In this document: positions 1 through 9,541 of the stretch, piece after piece
How positions within the stretch are numbered: position 1 is the first letter of the stretch
Layout: every line of letters starts with the position of its first letter
From: Pseudocolwellia agarivorans
Lineage (GTDB): Bacteria > Pseudomonadota > Gammaproteobacteria > Enterobacterales > Alteromonadaceae
Direction: 5' to 3'
Assembly (NCBI RefSeq): GCF_002000085.1
Contig: NZ_MUZU01000001.1
Location: forward strand, 1 to 64,000
DNA length: 64,000 bases
Translations under genes and position numbers: made by a program
The notes under the pieces: model-generated
Told to the model about the DNA's origin: nothing
The model's input: the letters and a program-made list of their open reading frames with translations, nothing else
Databases searched by the model: none

Positions 1-58
1 AGGTTAATCGCATTCGTTAAGCTCTTGTGCTGCAGGCCTTGCCTGAAGCGAGATGCGC

Positions 59-86
59 ATTCTACGCGTCTCAGTTTTGATGTCAA
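59..86 (-). promoter_or_regulatory. rRNA-type promoter P2 reading leftwards
   Basis: On the minus strand a -35 TTGACA (86-81) and a -10 TAGAAT (64-59) are separated by 16 bp. The -10 is followed by a GC-rich discriminator (GCGCATC). Directly upstream lies an A/T-rich tract (about 90-145) built of repeated TTTTAAAATC and AATTTCAAAA blocks, like an UP element. A short AT-rich -35 region, 16-bp spacer and GC-rich discriminator are typical of stringently controlled rRNA promoters. Gene order (gmhB next to rrn, as at E. coli rrnH) supports an rRNA operon starting beyond position 1; that part is inference. Confidence 0.75.
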
Positions 87-274
87 CAACTTTTTGAAAT
101 TCTTTTTGAAATTCTTTTTAAAAGATTTTAAAAGATTTTAAAAGTTATCTTTTGTTTAATCGACCAATTAAGCCTGACTAAACCTATCAAAACCGCCACT
201 TCGCTGTCCTTATTCAGTGAACTAAGTATTTCCTATACTTACCTTCTCTGGGTTTCCCTGAAGAAGTGGAGCGC

Positions 275-302
275 ATTTTAGAGATTTTTGAGGTCACGTC
301 AA
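275..302 (-). promoter_or_regulatory. rRNA-type promoter P1 reading leftwards
   Basis: On the minus strand a -35 TTGACG (302-297) and a -10 TAAAAT (280-275) are spaced by 16 bp, followed by the discriminator GCGCTCC. An A/T-rich stretch lies upstream (303-345). With the similar promoter 216 bp downstream, it forms the tandem P1-P2 arrangement known from gammaproteobacterial rrn operons. No gene is visible between the two promoters or in the remainder of 1-357. Confidence 0.75.
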
Positions 303-357
303 CACTTATTTTGAAAAAACTTTAAATTAATTTAAAGTTGTTTGATTAACAAACAAA

Positions 358-894
358 TCATACAAAAATCGTTCTTATTTTATCCAAGTCGTCAGTGTAA
401 ATGGTATCTAACTTCTGACTTTGTGAATGAACATGAGAAAATAAAACTTTCTTTTGTATTCCTGCAGACGTTGCAGCCTCGATATCTGACTGCTTATCAC
501 CAATAAATATACTTTGAGTTACATCTATTTGATATTTATTTACAGCTTGATTAATTAAACCTGGAGCAGGTTTTCTACAATCACAAGTTTTTAAGTAATG
601 ACCTATCGCTTTTTCTGGATGATGGGGACAATAAAAAACGTCCGTTATATAAATGCTATTAATAAAGAATTGTTCATTCATCCACTTTGTTAGTTTTTCA
701 AAGTCTAACTCTGTATATTTACCTCGTCCAATCCCTGATTGATTAGTAATAACAATAATAAGATAACCTTTTTCAACAGCTAGCTTACATAAATCAAAGA
801 TCTTTGGCATAAATTCAAATTCTTCAATTTGATATACATATCCGTGATCAACATTAATGATGCCATCTCGGTCTAAAAATAATGCTTTTTTCAT
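358..894 (-). CDS. gmhB: D-glycero-beta-D-manno-heptose-1,7-bisphosphate 7-phosphatase
   Basis: Cytoplasmic HAD-superfamily phosphatase that removes the C7 phosphate in ADP-heptose synthesis for the lipopolysaccharide inner core. The 178 residues match the usual GmhB length. The N-terminus carries the HAD motif DRDG (about residues 8-11), followed by TNQSG (motif II), a CPHHPEK...CDCRKP segment that fits the GmhB zinc-binding loop, and GDKQSD (motif III). The gene faces two rRNA promoters on the same strand, the gmhB-rrn arrangement also seen in E. coli. Start ATG at 894. Histidinol-phosphatase paralogues are close relatives, but the zinc loop and length favour GmhB. Confidence 0.9.
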   Translation of the reverse strand: MKKALFLDRDGIINVDHGYVYQIEEFEFMPKIFDLCKLAVEKGYLIIVITNQSGIGRGKYTELDFEKLTKWMNEQFFINSIYITDVFYCPHHPEKAIGHYLKTCDCRKPAPGLINQAVNKYQIDVTQSIFIGDKQSDIEAATSAGIQKKVLFSHVHSQSQKLDTIYTDDLDKIRTIFV

Positions 895-946
895 ATAAAT
901 ATATTTAGTAAATATTAACTTATGGCTATTTAACCTTTAAATAACA

Positions 947-972
947 AAAAAGACGAGTAAAACTCATCTTTT
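947..972 (-). terminator. Rho-independent terminator after the dehydrogenase gene
   Basis: On the minus strand AGATGAGT pairs with ACTCGTCT around a 3-nt loop, with one G-U pair, and is followed by TTTTTTGTT. It lies 36 nt downstream of the dehydrogenase stop codon and separates that cluster from gmhB. Confidence 0.65.
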
Positions 973-1007
973 CTTTCGTTACTGCATTCATTAACCTATA
1001 AGGATAA

Positions 1008-1769
1008 TTACATACAAAGACCACCATCAATCTCAACAACTCTACCGGTAAAGAATTCATTTTCAAAAATGTATTTCACGGTATGGGCTATTTCATCAGC
1101 TTCGCCTAGGCGCCCTACTGGTTTCATTTTTTCTAGACGGTCACGCATTTCAGGCTTCATTGCATCTGTCATTGCTGTACGAATAACGCCTGGTGCGATT
1201 GCTCCTACACGAATACCATGTCTGCCAAGTTCTCTTGCCCATGTTATTGTCATTGCCACTACGCCAGCTTTAGATGCTGCATAGTTAGTTTGCCCCATGT
1301 TTCCACCACGAGCGATAGACGACATATTAATAATAACGCCTTTACGCTTTTGCTCAATCATGTGTACAGTGGCTTCACGACCACATAAAAACACACCGGT
1401 AAGGTTTACATCAATAACAGACTGAAATTGATCTAAAGACATTTTCTTAGCAACAACTCCATCTTTAGCTTTTACAAACATACCGTCGCGTAATATTCCT
1501 GCATTATTAATTAAGCCATCAAAACCATTAAAATCGGTATTAATTTGAGTAAAAGTATTTTCGACTTCAGATTCAGAGGTTACGTTAGCTAAATAGTATT
1601 TTGCTGTTGAACCTGCCTTTTCAACTAACTTGACGGTTTCAACTAATAACTCTTCGTTTAAATCTATTAAAGCTAACTTCGCACCGTAAGTTGCTAAATA
1701 TACAGCCATTGAACGGCCTAATCCTTGTCCGCCACCGGTTATAACGATAACTTTATCTTGTAAATTCAT
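1008..1769 (-). CDS. Short-chain dehydrogenase, IvdG/FabG-like (branched-chain acyl-CoA metabolism)
   Basis: NAD(P)-dependent short-chain dehydrogenase of 253 residues. Rossmann motif TGGGQGLG (about 11-18), NNAG, catalytic Ser in MSS, and YAASK are present; the C-terminal IDGG is typical of FabG-type enzymes. The stretch LRDGMFVKAKDG...KMSLDQFQSVIDVNLTG resembles my memory of Shewanella IvdG, which acts on 3-hydroxyacyl-CoAs in isoleucine/valine breakdown. It is the last gene of a minus-strand cluster, 9 bp after the ECH-family hydrolase and downstream of icmF. The acyl-CoA substrate is inferred from this context; a generic 3-oxoacyl reductase is the alternative. Confidence 0.75.
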   Translation of the reverse strand: MNLQDKVIVITGGGQGLGRSMAVYLATYGAKLALIDLNEELLVETVKLVEKAGSTAKYYLANVTSESEVENTFTQINTDFNGFDGLINNAGILRDGMFVKAKDGVVAKKMSLDQFQSVIDVNLTGVFLCGREATVHMIEQKRKGVIINMSSIARGGNMGQTNYAASKAGVVAMTITWARELGRHGIRVGAIAPGVIRTAMTDAMKPEMRDRLEKMKPVGRLGEADEIAHTVKYIFENEFFTGRVVEIDGGLCM

Positions 1770-1778
1770 GTAAATTCC

Positions 1779-2897
1779 TTAATCTGTACTATTAATTGGG
1801 GAAAAGAACCACGTCATCACTTCGGGTTCTATCTCTTTACAATGTTTATATGTCCATTGAGGATTTTTGTCTTTATCAATCAATTGAGCTCTTATACCTT
1901 CTTCTAATTCTTTATGCTGACAACATCGTCGAGATAAGTTCAGTTCAGCTTCAAAGCATTGAGCCTTAGAATATGTTTTTGTGCGTTGTAGTTGTTGGTA
2001 TGCAATAGCAGAACTTAATGCACTCGCGTTATTAAATTTAACTTGAGCTTCTTGTAGCCATTTATTGTTATATTGAGTATTACTTAAGCTAGTTGCAATA
2101 TCGTTTATATTATTAAGATTCATTAAATCAGCAATCACAGCTTGATTAGGTTTAATTAATGATTGAGGAATTTCAGCAGTAGACAACTTGTCAAAAGTGT
2201 TTAGTACCTTATCTACTAGGTTATAAGAGTCTTCACCTTCTGACCAGTCAATTTTACATAAAACGTCAATGACTTCTTCTTTATAGTTATGTTTAATTGA
2301 GAAGTTAGATAATCCTAAATAATGTGCATCAGCGGCATTAAAAAAAGCTCCAGTAATTGCCAAGAACTCACCTATTTTATGAGGCATTTTGTTTAAAAAC
2401 CAGCTTGCACCAACTTCAGGGTATAAGCCTATAGCAACTTCAGGCATCGCCATTAGTGTATTTTCAGTAACGACTCTATGGCTAGCACCAGCAAATAGAC
2501 CTAATCCACCACCGATAACAAAACCATTACCCCAAACAATAATGGGTTTTGAATATTCGTGAATATATAAATCTAAGGCATATTCTTCTTTAAAAAAATC
2601 TGATGATAAACTTTGCGTTAACTTTTTATCATCTAAAGGTGCTTTGTTATGTTGGCCTATTTTTATATCGTTATATAAGCTTACAATATCGCCGCCCGCA
2701 CAGAATGCTTTTTCGCTAGTACTTTGTAATAAAACGGCACTAACATCCTTATCATTCTGCCAAGATTTTAACTGTGTATGCAATAATCTGATCATATCAA
2801 GATTTAGGGCATTTAAAGCTTTAGGATTATTAAGCTCAGCAATGCCTATTTTTTGATTATGACGACAAGTTAACTCTTTAAAAATAACTGAATTCAT
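1779..2897 (-). CDS. Enoyl-CoA hydratase/isomerase family protein, likely 3-hydroxyisobutyryl-CoA hydrolase
   Basis: The 372-residue length, longer than ordinary enoyl-CoA hydratases (about 260), is characteristic of the 3-hydroxyisobutyryl-CoA hydrolase branch (ECH_2). Visible features are the CoA-binding segment AFCAGGDI (about 65-72), the oxyanion loop GFVIGGGLGLFAG and PEVAIGLYPEVGASWFL with the acidic residues of the active site. The reaction would be hydrolysis of 3-hydroxyisobutyryl-CoA to 3-hydroxyisobutyrate in valine catabolism. It lies between icmF and the IvdG-like dehydrogenase, but the gap to icmF is filled by an inverted-repeat element, so cotranscription with icmF is uncertain. 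A true hydratase remains possible. Confidence 0.75.
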   Translation of the reverse strand: MNSVIFKELTCRHNQKIGIAELNNPKALNALNLDMIRLLHTQLKSWQNDKDVSAVLLQSTSEKAFCAGGDIVSLYNDIKIGQHNKAPLDDKKLTQSLSSDFFKEEYALDLYIHEYSKPIIVWGNGFVIGGGLGLFAGASHRVVTENTLMAMPEVAIGLYPEVGASWFLNKMPHKIGEFLAITGAFFNAADAHYLGLSNFSIKHNYKEEVIDVLCKIDWSEGEDSYNLVDKVLNTFDKLSTAEIPQSLIKPNQAVIADLMNLNNINDIATSLSNTQYNNKWLQEAQVKFNNASALSSAIAYQQLQRTKTYSKAQCFEAELNLSRRCCQHKELEEGIRAQLIDKDKNPQWTYKHCKEIEPEVMTWFFSPINSTD

Positions 2898-2945
2898 TTA
2901 TTCATTCTCTTTTATTAATAGCCCCAAATCTATTACCTTAACTAT

Positions 2946-3257
2946 AGGGCCTGTTGATCTTTCGAGTATGATTTTTGTTCAATTTAAAAGCGTTTTAGTC
3001 AAGGCAAACATTTTGTCACATAGTCATCTATGTAAAAAAGGTTTACAGATTATATGCTCCTGCATAATCTAAGTACCTACATCCATGTAGGCAACGAAGA
3101 ATAAATCGCTTTTAAATGTACCCTTGGGCAGCGCCTGTTTGATATTTCTACATCGTTATAGTGATTTTATGTGGAACGACCACACATCAATCACTATGCC
3201 TCGTATAAAAATCAAACAGACTGCTGCAAAAACATACCTAAAAGGTCAACAGACCCT
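2946..3257. repeat. MITE-like structured inverted-repeat element
   Basis: A 312-bp non-coding element bounded by 17-bp near-perfect inverted repeats: AGGGCCTGTTGATCTTT at 2946-2962 and AAAGGTCAACAGACCCT at 3241-3257 (two mismatches). The interior folds into nested arms: TTTAAAAGCG pairs with CGCTTTTAAA; the short palindrome CCTACATCCATGTAGG and a near-palindrome AGATTATATGCTCC... lie in the first half; the second half forms a long arm in which GCAGCGCCTGTTTGATA pairs with ATCAAACAGACTGCTGC, enclosing ATAGTGATT/AATCACTAT. There is no ORF and no clear target-site duplication. It fills most of the 393 bp between icmF and the next gene. A non-autonomous mobile element is the most likely explanation. 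Confidence 0.75.
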
Positions 3258-3290
3258 AATGGTTTGAGCTATTTATTTACCGAATATTAA

Positions 3291-6200
3291 CTACATATTT
3301 CTACGGTATTGACCGCCAGCTTCAAATAAGGAGTTTACTATTTGCCCTAACGAACAAACTTTACACGCATCCATCATTAACTCGAAAATATTTTCATGAT
3401 TAATAGCCGCAGCTTGCAGTTTTTTCAACAATATTTGCGCTTGGTCTTTATTGGCTTTTTGTAGTGTTGCTAACATTTCAATTTGATAATTCTTTTCTTC
3501 TTCGGTTGCACGAATAACTTCATCAGGTACCACTGTTGGTGAACCTTTAGAACTTAAGAAGGTATTTACTCCAATAATCGGGTATTCACCTGAATGCTTT
3601 AAGTGTTCGTAATGTAAGCTTTCTTCTTGAATTTTTCCACGTTGGTACATGGTTTCCATTGCGCCTAGTACACCACCACGCTCGTTAATGCGATCAAATT
3701 CAGTTAATACCGCTTCTTCAACTAAGTCTGTAAGTTCTTCAATAATAAAAGCACCTTGAATTGGATTCTCATTTTTCGATAGTCCTAATTCACGGTTAAT
3801 AATCAATTGAATAGCCATAGCGCGACGAACACTATCTTCCGTTGGGGTTGTGATAGCTTCATCATAAGCATTGGTATGTAATGAATTACAGTTATCATTT
3901 ATTGCATATAACGCCTGTAATGTAGTACGAATATCGTTGAAATCAATTTCTTGCGCATGTAATGAACGGCCTGATGTTTGAATATGATACTTTAACATTT
4001 GCGCACGAGGATTAGCGCCATATTTATTTTTCATGGCTTTTGACCAAATACGACGAGCTACACGACCAATTACTGCGTATTCTGGGTCAATACCGTTAGA
4101 GAAGAAGAATGATAAGTTAGGACCAAATTCGTTAATATCCATACCGCGGCTTAAGTAGTATTCAACAAAGGTAAAGCCGTTGGCTAACGTTAATGCTAAT
4201 TGTGTTATCGGGTTAGCGCCAGCTTCTGCAATATGATAACCAGAAATAGACACTGAGTAGAAGTTACGAACGCCTTTTTCAATAAAGTATTCTTGCACAT
4301 CCCCCATTAAACGTAGTGCAAATTCTGTTGAGAAAATACAGGTATTTTGCGCTTGATCTTCTTTAAGAATATCGGCTTGTACGGTTCCTCGTACTAAGGT
4401 TAAGGTTTTTGCTTTTATTTCTTGATAAATAGCAGGAGGCAATACTTGGTCACCCGTAACACCTAACAACATTAAACCTAAGCCATTATTACCTTCGGGT
4501 AAATCACCTTGGTAACTTGGGCGTTCGCAGCCCTTGTCTTTATATATTTTTTTAATTAACGCTTGAGTTTCTTTTTCTAAGCCTTGCTCAGTAATATAAC
4601 GCTCACACTGTTGATCGATTGCCGCATTTAAGAAAAAGCCTAACAGCATAGGTGCTGGACCATTTATGGTCATTGAAACGGAAGTCATTGCATGGGCTAA
4701 ATCAAAACCTGAATACAGTTTTTTTGCATCATCAAGACAACAAATTGAAACCCCAGCGTTACCTATTTTACCGTAAATATCTGGGCGTATAGCAGGATCA
4801 TTACCGTACAAAGTTACAGAATCAAATGCGGTTGATAAACGTTTTGCCGGCATACCTTTTGATACATAATGAAAGCGACGGTTAGTTCTTTCTGGACCAC
4901 CTTCCCCTGCGAACATACGTGTTGGATCTTCACCTTCACGTTTGAATGGAAATAAACCCGCAGTGTATGGAAATTCACCCGGTACGTTTTCTTGTAAGAT
5001 CCATTTTAGGATGTCGCCCCACCCTTGGTACTTAGGCATACTGATTTTAGGAATGTCAGAATTAGATAGTGATTTAGAATGAGTTTGAATTGATAATTCT
5101 TTATCGCGTACTTTAAATTTGAACTCAGGGTCTTTATAACGTTGAACTTTAGTTTGCCACTCTTCAAGTAACAGTTTGTTTTTTGGATCAAGATCTAATT
5201 CGACTTTTCTATATAAAGTTTCAAGTTGCATAACTAACTGCTCAGAAACCTCTGTTTCTTTTGCTGTTTCAATCGCTTTATGAATACCGTAAAGCTTTTG
5301 CGCAACTTGTGATTGTTTTTCTACCCAAGCGTCATAACTACGATTGTTTTCTGATATTTCAGATAAATAACGAATACGGTTACCCGGAATAACACTACTT
5401 TTATTAGCTAATGTGCCTTCAATTGGCAAGATATCACCAACAACTAACCCTGCTTTATCATTTAAAGCGGTAATTACCGCATTATAAAGTTCAGTCATAC
5501 CACGGTCATTAAACTGCGATGCTATAGTGCCATAAACAGGAACCTCCTCATCGCCGGCTTCAAACATGCCACGGTTACGTTTATATTGTTTCTTTACATC
5601 GCGAAGAGCGTCTAAAGCACCACGTTTATCAAATTTATTTAATGCGATGATGTCAGCAAAATCAAGCATGTCTATTTTTTCTAACTGCGTTGCTGCACCG
5701 TATTCAGGAGTCATAACATATAAAGAAACATCTGAATGTTCTTCAATTTCAGTATCTGATTGACCAATACCTGAAGTTTCTAAAATGATTAAATCAAAAT
5801 CTGTCGCTTTCAGGATCTCTAATGTATCGTTTACATAAACAGATAATGCAAGGTTTGATTGACGAGTCGCTAACGAGCGCATATAAACACGATCGTTGTT
5901 AACCGCATTCATACGAATACGGTCACCTAACAAAGCACCACCCGTTTTACGCTTTGACGGGTCAACCGATACAATCGCAATTTTACTATCATGAGTTGCC
6001 ATTAAAAATCGACGAATAAGTTCATCAACTAATGATGATTTACCTGCTCCACCCGTGCCAGTAATACCTAAAACTGGTGTAGTGCCTGTCGCCGCTATTT
6101 TACGAATTTTGTCTAAAACCGCTTTATTTTCTTCTGGTGCATTTTCTGCGGCTGAAATTAAACGAGCAATTGCTTGTTTATCGTTTTTCTTTAAATTTGC

Positions 6201-6665
6201 TACATCATCTTTTTTAACATTCATGCCTGTTTTAAAGTCGCAGCGCTCAAGCATGTCATCAATCATACCTAAAAGGCCAAGTTCACGGCCATCATCAGGA
6301 GAATAAATACGAGTAATTCCGTAATCTTGTAGCATTTTTATTTCGTCAGGCAATATTACACCACCACCACCGCCAACGATTCTTATATGTTCACAGCCAC
6401 GTTCTTTTAATAGGTCGTACATATATTTAAAGTATTCATTATGACCACCTTGGTATGAGGTCATAGCAATAGCATTAGCATCTTCTTGTATTGCGGTATT
6501 TACCACTTCTTCAACGCTACGATCATGTCCTAAATGAATAACTTCAGCACCACTTGATTGTAAAATTCGACGCATAATATTAATTGCTGCATCGTGCCCA
6601 TCAAATAATGAAGCCGCTGTTACAATTCTTATCTTATTTTTTAATTGGTATCGTTCGGTATTCAT
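3291..6665 (-). CDS. icmF: Fused isobutyryl-CoA mutase (IcmF)
   Basis: Adenosylcobalamin-dependent mutase of 1124 residues that interconverts isobutyryl-CoA and n-butyryl-CoA; family members can act on related branched acyl-CoAs. Three fused parts are seen: an N-terminal B12-binding domain (about 10-140) with FDGHDAAIN and the GGGGGV loop; a MeaB-type GTPase chaperone (about 170-420) with Walker [10 protein letters not shown], a switch region and the NKFDKRG base motif; and a C-terminal TIM-barrel mutase (about 560-1110). This small-domain/G-protein/large-domain order is diagnostic of IcmF and excludes ordinary methylmalonyl-CoA mutase. It would feed valine-derived isobutyryl-CoA into beta-oxidation, or the reverse. 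A divergent AraC regulator lies upstream. Confidence 0.93.
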   Translation of the reverse strand: MNTERYQLKNKIRIVTAASLFDGHDAAINIMRRILQSSGAEVIHLGHDRSVEEVVNTAIQEDANAIAMTSYQGGHNEYFKYMYDLLKERGCEHIRIVGGGGGVILPDEIKMLQDYGITRIYSPDDGRELGLLGMIDDMLERCDFKTGMNVKKDDVANLKKNDKQAIARLISAAENAPEENKAVLDKIRKIAATGTTPVLGITGTGGAGKSSLVDELIRRFLMATHDSKIAIVSVDPSKRKTGGALLGDRIRMNAVNNDRVYMRSLATRQSNLALSVYVNDTLEILKATDFDLIILETSGIGQSDTEIEEHSDVSLYVMTPEYGAATQLEKIDMLDFADIIALNKFDKRGALDALRDVKKQYKRNRGMFEAGDEEVPVYGTIASQFNDRGMTELYNAVITALNDKAGLVVGDILPIEGTLANKSSVIPGNRIRYLSEISENNRSYDAWVEKQSQVAQKLYGIHKAIETAKETEVSEQLVMQLETLYRKVELDLDPKNKLLLEEWQTKVQRYKDPEFKFKVRDKELSIQTHSKSLSNSDIPKISMPKYQGWGDILKWILQENVPGEFPYTAGLFPFKREGEDPTRMFAGEGGPERTNRRFHYVSKGMPAKRLSTAFDSVTLYGNDPAIRPDIYGKIGNAGVSICCLDDAKKLYSGFDLAHAMTSVSMTINGPAPMLLGFFLNAAIDQQCERYITEQGLEKETQALIKKIYKDKGCERPSYQGDLPEGNNGLGLMLLGVTGDQVLPPAIYQEIKAKTLTLVRGTVQADILKEDQAQNTCIFSTEFALRLMGDVQEYFIEKGVRNFYSVSISGYHIAEAGANPITQLALTLANGFTFVEYYLSRGMDINEFGPNLSFFFSNGIDPEYAVIGRVARRIWSKAMKNKYGANPRAQMLKYHIQTSGRSLHAQEIDFNDIRTTLQALYAINDNCNSLHTNAYDEAITTPTEDSVRRAMAIQLIINRELGLSKNENPIQGAFIIEELTDLVEEAVLTEFDRINERGGVLGAMETMYQRGKIQEESLHYEHLKHSGEYPIIGVNTFLSSKGSPTVVPDEVIRATEEEKNYQIEMLATLQKANKDQAQILLKKLQAAAINHENIFELMMDACKVCSLGQIVNSLFEAGGQYRRNM

Positions 6666-6848
6666 TTAAATATCTCACCCTATTTAGCTGAAAGATGCAC
6701 AATGCGTAAAGCAAAGCCTAAAATTAGTACGTTATTGCTATTTTTATTTTGATAATAAAATTTAAACATACTAAATAAGGAGCTAAAATTGATTTTATTG
6801 TTATTTTGATGGACTATATTGCTATTACTTTCAAATAGGCAATATAAA

Positions 6849-7772
6849 ATGAGTAACGCGCTTATTGGCAAACAAAGGAAGGTTGAACTAAAAAAAAACT
6901 TGAATGATATTAGGCTAATTATTCCTATATTTTTATTAGATAAACTGAAAGTACACCCATTAACAGAGGGCATGTACCCCATATCCCTTGGAAAATCTCA
7001 AAATAACTTTTATCAAATACAGCAAAAGCGAACCAGCAGCCATTGGCTTATTTATTCATTAACCGATCATGGAGTATTGCATTATAAAAACAAAGTAAGA
7101 AAGTTAAAACGTGGTGATCTTGTGGTTATTTCTCCAAATGAAGCATTTGAATATAAATTACAAATAGAAAATAAAAAAAACATAAAAATAGCACATAAAA
7201 ACGCATTGTTTTGGATTAACTTTGATGGCTGTTTAGCTGATTACTTTGCGCAAAGATTATTAATGAAGATGGATGATGGTGTAGCTCATGTTGGCGCATT
7301 AACTAATATATCTAACGATTTTGATGAATTACTTGAGTTAGGCAGCAGAGGATATACCGCCACTAACGTTATTCATGCCGTTCATGTTTTACAACAATCA
7401 TTAAGCTTTTTAGCACTGCAATTAAGACTTACGTCTTTTAACAATAATTCCTCTTTTAATTTAAATGATGTAGAAACGCTAATGCAGAATAATTTACATC
7501 AAGAGCTTAGTTTAGATGCCTTAGCCCATCACAGTCAGTTATCTAAATTTCATTTTCTAAAAAAATTTAAAGAACTTACCGATAGTTCACCTATACAACA
7601 TTTTATTAATATGAAAATTCAAAGGGCATGTTTCCAATTAGATAACACGGAAAAAACAATTAAAATAATAGGTGGGGAATTGGGTTATAGTGATCCATAT
7701 TATTTCTCCCGACTATTCAAAAAAGTTATTGGCATGTCACCTAAACAATATAGAGAGTCTAGACATCAATAA
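6849..7772 (+). CDS. AraC-family transcriptional regulator
   Basis: Cytoplasmic DNA-binding activator or repressor of 307 residues from the ATG at 6849; an in-frame TTG at 6819 would add 10 residues. The N-terminal half resembles an AraC-type cupin ligand domain (SHWLIYSLTDHG...LKRGDLVVISPNEAFEYKL). The C-terminal half has the two helix-turn-helix units, the first around LSLDALAHHSQLSKFHFLKKFKE and the second ending in the hallmark GYSDPYYFSRLFKKVIGMSPKQYR. It is divergent from icmF across 183 bp, so control of icmF is possible, but the effector cannot be read from the sequence. Confidence 0.85.
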   Translation: MSNALIGKQRKVELKKNLNDIRLIIPIFLLDKLKVHPLTEGMYPISLGKSQNNFYQIQQKRTSSHWLIYSLTDHGVLHYKNKVRKLKRGDLVVISPNEAFEYKLQIENKKNIKIAHKNALFWINFDGCLADYFAQRLLMKMDDGVAHVGALTNISNDFDELLELGSRGYTATNVIHAVHVLQQSLSFLALQLRLTSFNNNSSFNLNDVETLMQNNLHQELSLDALAHHSQLSKFHFLKKFKELTDSSPIQHFINMKIQRACFQLDNTEKTIKIIGGELGYSDPYYFSRLFKKVIGMSPKQYRESRHQ

Positions 7773-7977
7773 ATTTATTTTTAATCAAAATCTTAAAAAA
7801 TCCATCTAGATTTATACTATATAACACTATCACCAAGTAAAATTCCAGTTTATAAAACTTAATTAAGTGCCAGAAAAACTTTCAAAAGCTGTTAACATGA
7901 CTCATATTAATAGATGTATTTTATGGTGTTCAAAGCGAGCAAAAAAGGTCATGTCGATAAATTGATAAAAGCAATAT

Positions 7978-8940
7978 TTATGATACTGGATATAGTTCAA
8001 TCACATTACATTCGATCACTTTAACATTTTTAGCTTGAATATAGACATAGTTTGAATAACATACAAACATTCCATTATTTAATCTGCGGGAAACTGATTT
8101 AAAGCGTGAATATTTTTTATCAGCCTCTCCTGATAATTCATAATCAAAAACATCATCATTAAAACATAATAAATCAAAAGTTTGAGGTTGCAGTACATTT
8201 AATATACTAGGAATTAAATAACTTAAATTCACATTAGATTCTATGCTTACATAGCTACTTTCAGCTTGAGGGGTTACATGAATAGTAATATATTCATCTG
8301 CTTTTATTGCATTAATTGAATATCCATAAGGTTCAAATACATGATCATCTATATCAAATCCTTCCAATAAATAATCAAGTCTCAGAAACTTTCGTATTTC
8401 CGTATTTTTTAAATTACGACGAGTTAACTCATTAGAAGCTTTATCGCTTATTTGATAAGCAAAAAACTCATAAGATTTATTAAAATGTTTATGCTGAATC
8501 CCCTCTTTTTTATGAAATAAATATACATGATTACTATCCATGTCGCCTAAACGTAATGCATCTCCTTCAACATACGTTTTAAGTTTTTTAATATCATCAC
8601 TAAAAGAAGTAGGTTGGGCTTTCGAGTAATACTCATTTTTACGTTGATACGTCAAATATCCAATGGACTGTTTCCCCATTTGTTGAACAAAATATTCAAC
8701 AGAATTAACTAAGCCTGTAACACCACAAGTTAATATTACAAAACGATTATGCCAAACAAACAAACTTGATTCAGATAAAATAAAAGCTTTGCATTGCTTA
8801 TTATCTATTTTGGATAAAATTTTGGCTTGGCTGCAATCAATTAGTTCACTCCAAAAAACATCACTTAAATTGTTAATAAGGGAATATTTAGGATTATTAA
8901 TTATAATTTCTACTCTTTTTTCTGAACCTTCAAAAAACAT
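7978..8940 (-). CDS. speD: S-adenosylmethionine decarboxylase proenzyme, eukaryotic type
   Basis: Pyruvoyl enzyme making decarboxylated AdoMet, the aminopropyl donor for spermidine. The 320 residues match the eukaryotic AMD1-type family rather than the shorter bacterial SpeD classes. The N-terminal FFEGSEK supplies E4 and E7, equivalent to human E8 and E11. FILSESSLFV gives the self-cleavage site E57-S58, and TCGVT supplies C72, exactly 14 residues after the pyruvoyl Ser as in the human enzyme. EPYGYSINAIK...TIHVTP matches the region carrying the processing Ser and His. All key residues look intact, so it should self-process. No spermidine synthase lies nearby; the gene appears monocistronic. 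Confidence 0.88.
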   Translation of the reverse strand: MFFEGSEKRVEIIINNPKYSLINNLSDVFWSELIDCSQAKILSKIDNKQCKAFILSESSLFVWHNRFVILTCGVTGLVNSVEYFVQQMGKQSIGYLTYQRKNEYYSKAQPTSFSDDIKKLKTYVEGDALRLGDMDSNHVYLFHKKEGIQHKHFNKSYEFFAYQISDKASNELTRRNLKNTEIRKFLRLDYLLEGFDIDDHVFEPYGYSINAIKADEYITIHVTPQAESSYVSIESNVNLSYLIPSILNVLQPQTFDLLCFNDDVFDYELSGEADKKYSRFKSVSRRLNNGMFVCYSNYVYIQAKNVKVIECNVIELYPVS

Positions 8941-9086
8941 ATAATACCTTTAATAAACATTTAAAAAGTAAAGCAGCACCTACCTTATTTGTTAAGGAAA
9001 TACTTTTTATGATGTTATAAATAGAACAATCTTGTCACAAAGATAATGTGTTCATCATAATCACGAAAAAACAACTGCCTCGAGAG

Positions 9087-9527
9087 CTAAATTTCCTCCC
9101 ACCTCATTTTATATTCAAGTGTTGATTGCTCTTCAACATAAAAACCATGCCTTATGTATAAATCTTTTGCGGGGTTATCAAATAATACATTTAACGTAAT
9201 AGGCAATTGGTTTTCTCTCGCCTTTTTTTTCACCACATTTAAAACGTAACTGCCAATACCCTTTCGGTGAAATACAGGAAGTATTTGAAATTGTCGAATA
9301 TGAATACGGTTTGAAAACACGCCTAATTTAATTAAGCCTATATTTTGTTGATGATTAGTAATAATAAATGAGTCATTAAAAAACTCATTAATACGGTTAA
9401 TATGATCTTGCTCAGAAAAATTAAAACCCGCATTATTCAAATGCTCTGTCATTGTTGATTTTCTTAACAATAATAAAAAATCAATATCAGTACTTACCGC
9501 ACGCCTAAAACCAACAGACAACTTCAT
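9087..9527 (-). CDS. GNAT-family N-acetyltransferase
   Basis: A 146-residue single-domain acetyltransferase. The acetyl-CoA-binding motif A is visible as RQFQILPVFHRKGIGSYVLNVV (about 92-113; the Q/RxxGxG/A signature is HRKGIG), followed by motif B with LFDNPAKDLYIRHGF, the usual NxxAxxLYxxxGF pattern. The substrate is unknown. It lies downstream of an EamA transporter on the same strand, 93 bp away, with a 13-bp perfect hairpin between them, so it may be a second gene of that unit. Start ATG at 9527. Confidence 0.82.
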   Translation of the reverse strand: MKLSVGFRRAVSTDIDFLLLLRKSTMTEHLNNAGFNFSEQDHINRINEFFNDSFIITNHQQNIGLIKLGVFSNRIHIRQFQILPVFHRKGIGSYVLNVVKKKARENQLPITLNVLFDNPAKDLYIRHGFYVEEQSTLEYKMRWEEI

Positions 9528-9541
9528 TTAAATGTGAACCT

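Noticed and set aside
95-145. Short tandem repeats of AATTC/TTTT and AGATTTT blocks
   Set aside because: Considered as a repeat array, but position just upstream of a -35 element fits an UP-like promoter tract better.
5006-5191. 61-codon ORF within icmF on the same strand
   Set aside because: Out-of-frame shadow of the long, well-conserved icmF gene; no evidence of frameshifting.
6680-6982. 100-codon minus-strand ORF upstream of icmF
   Set aside because: It overlaps the AraC gene and its promoter, has low-complexity Ser/Phe/Asn content and no ribosome-binding site; a chance frame in AT-rich DNA.
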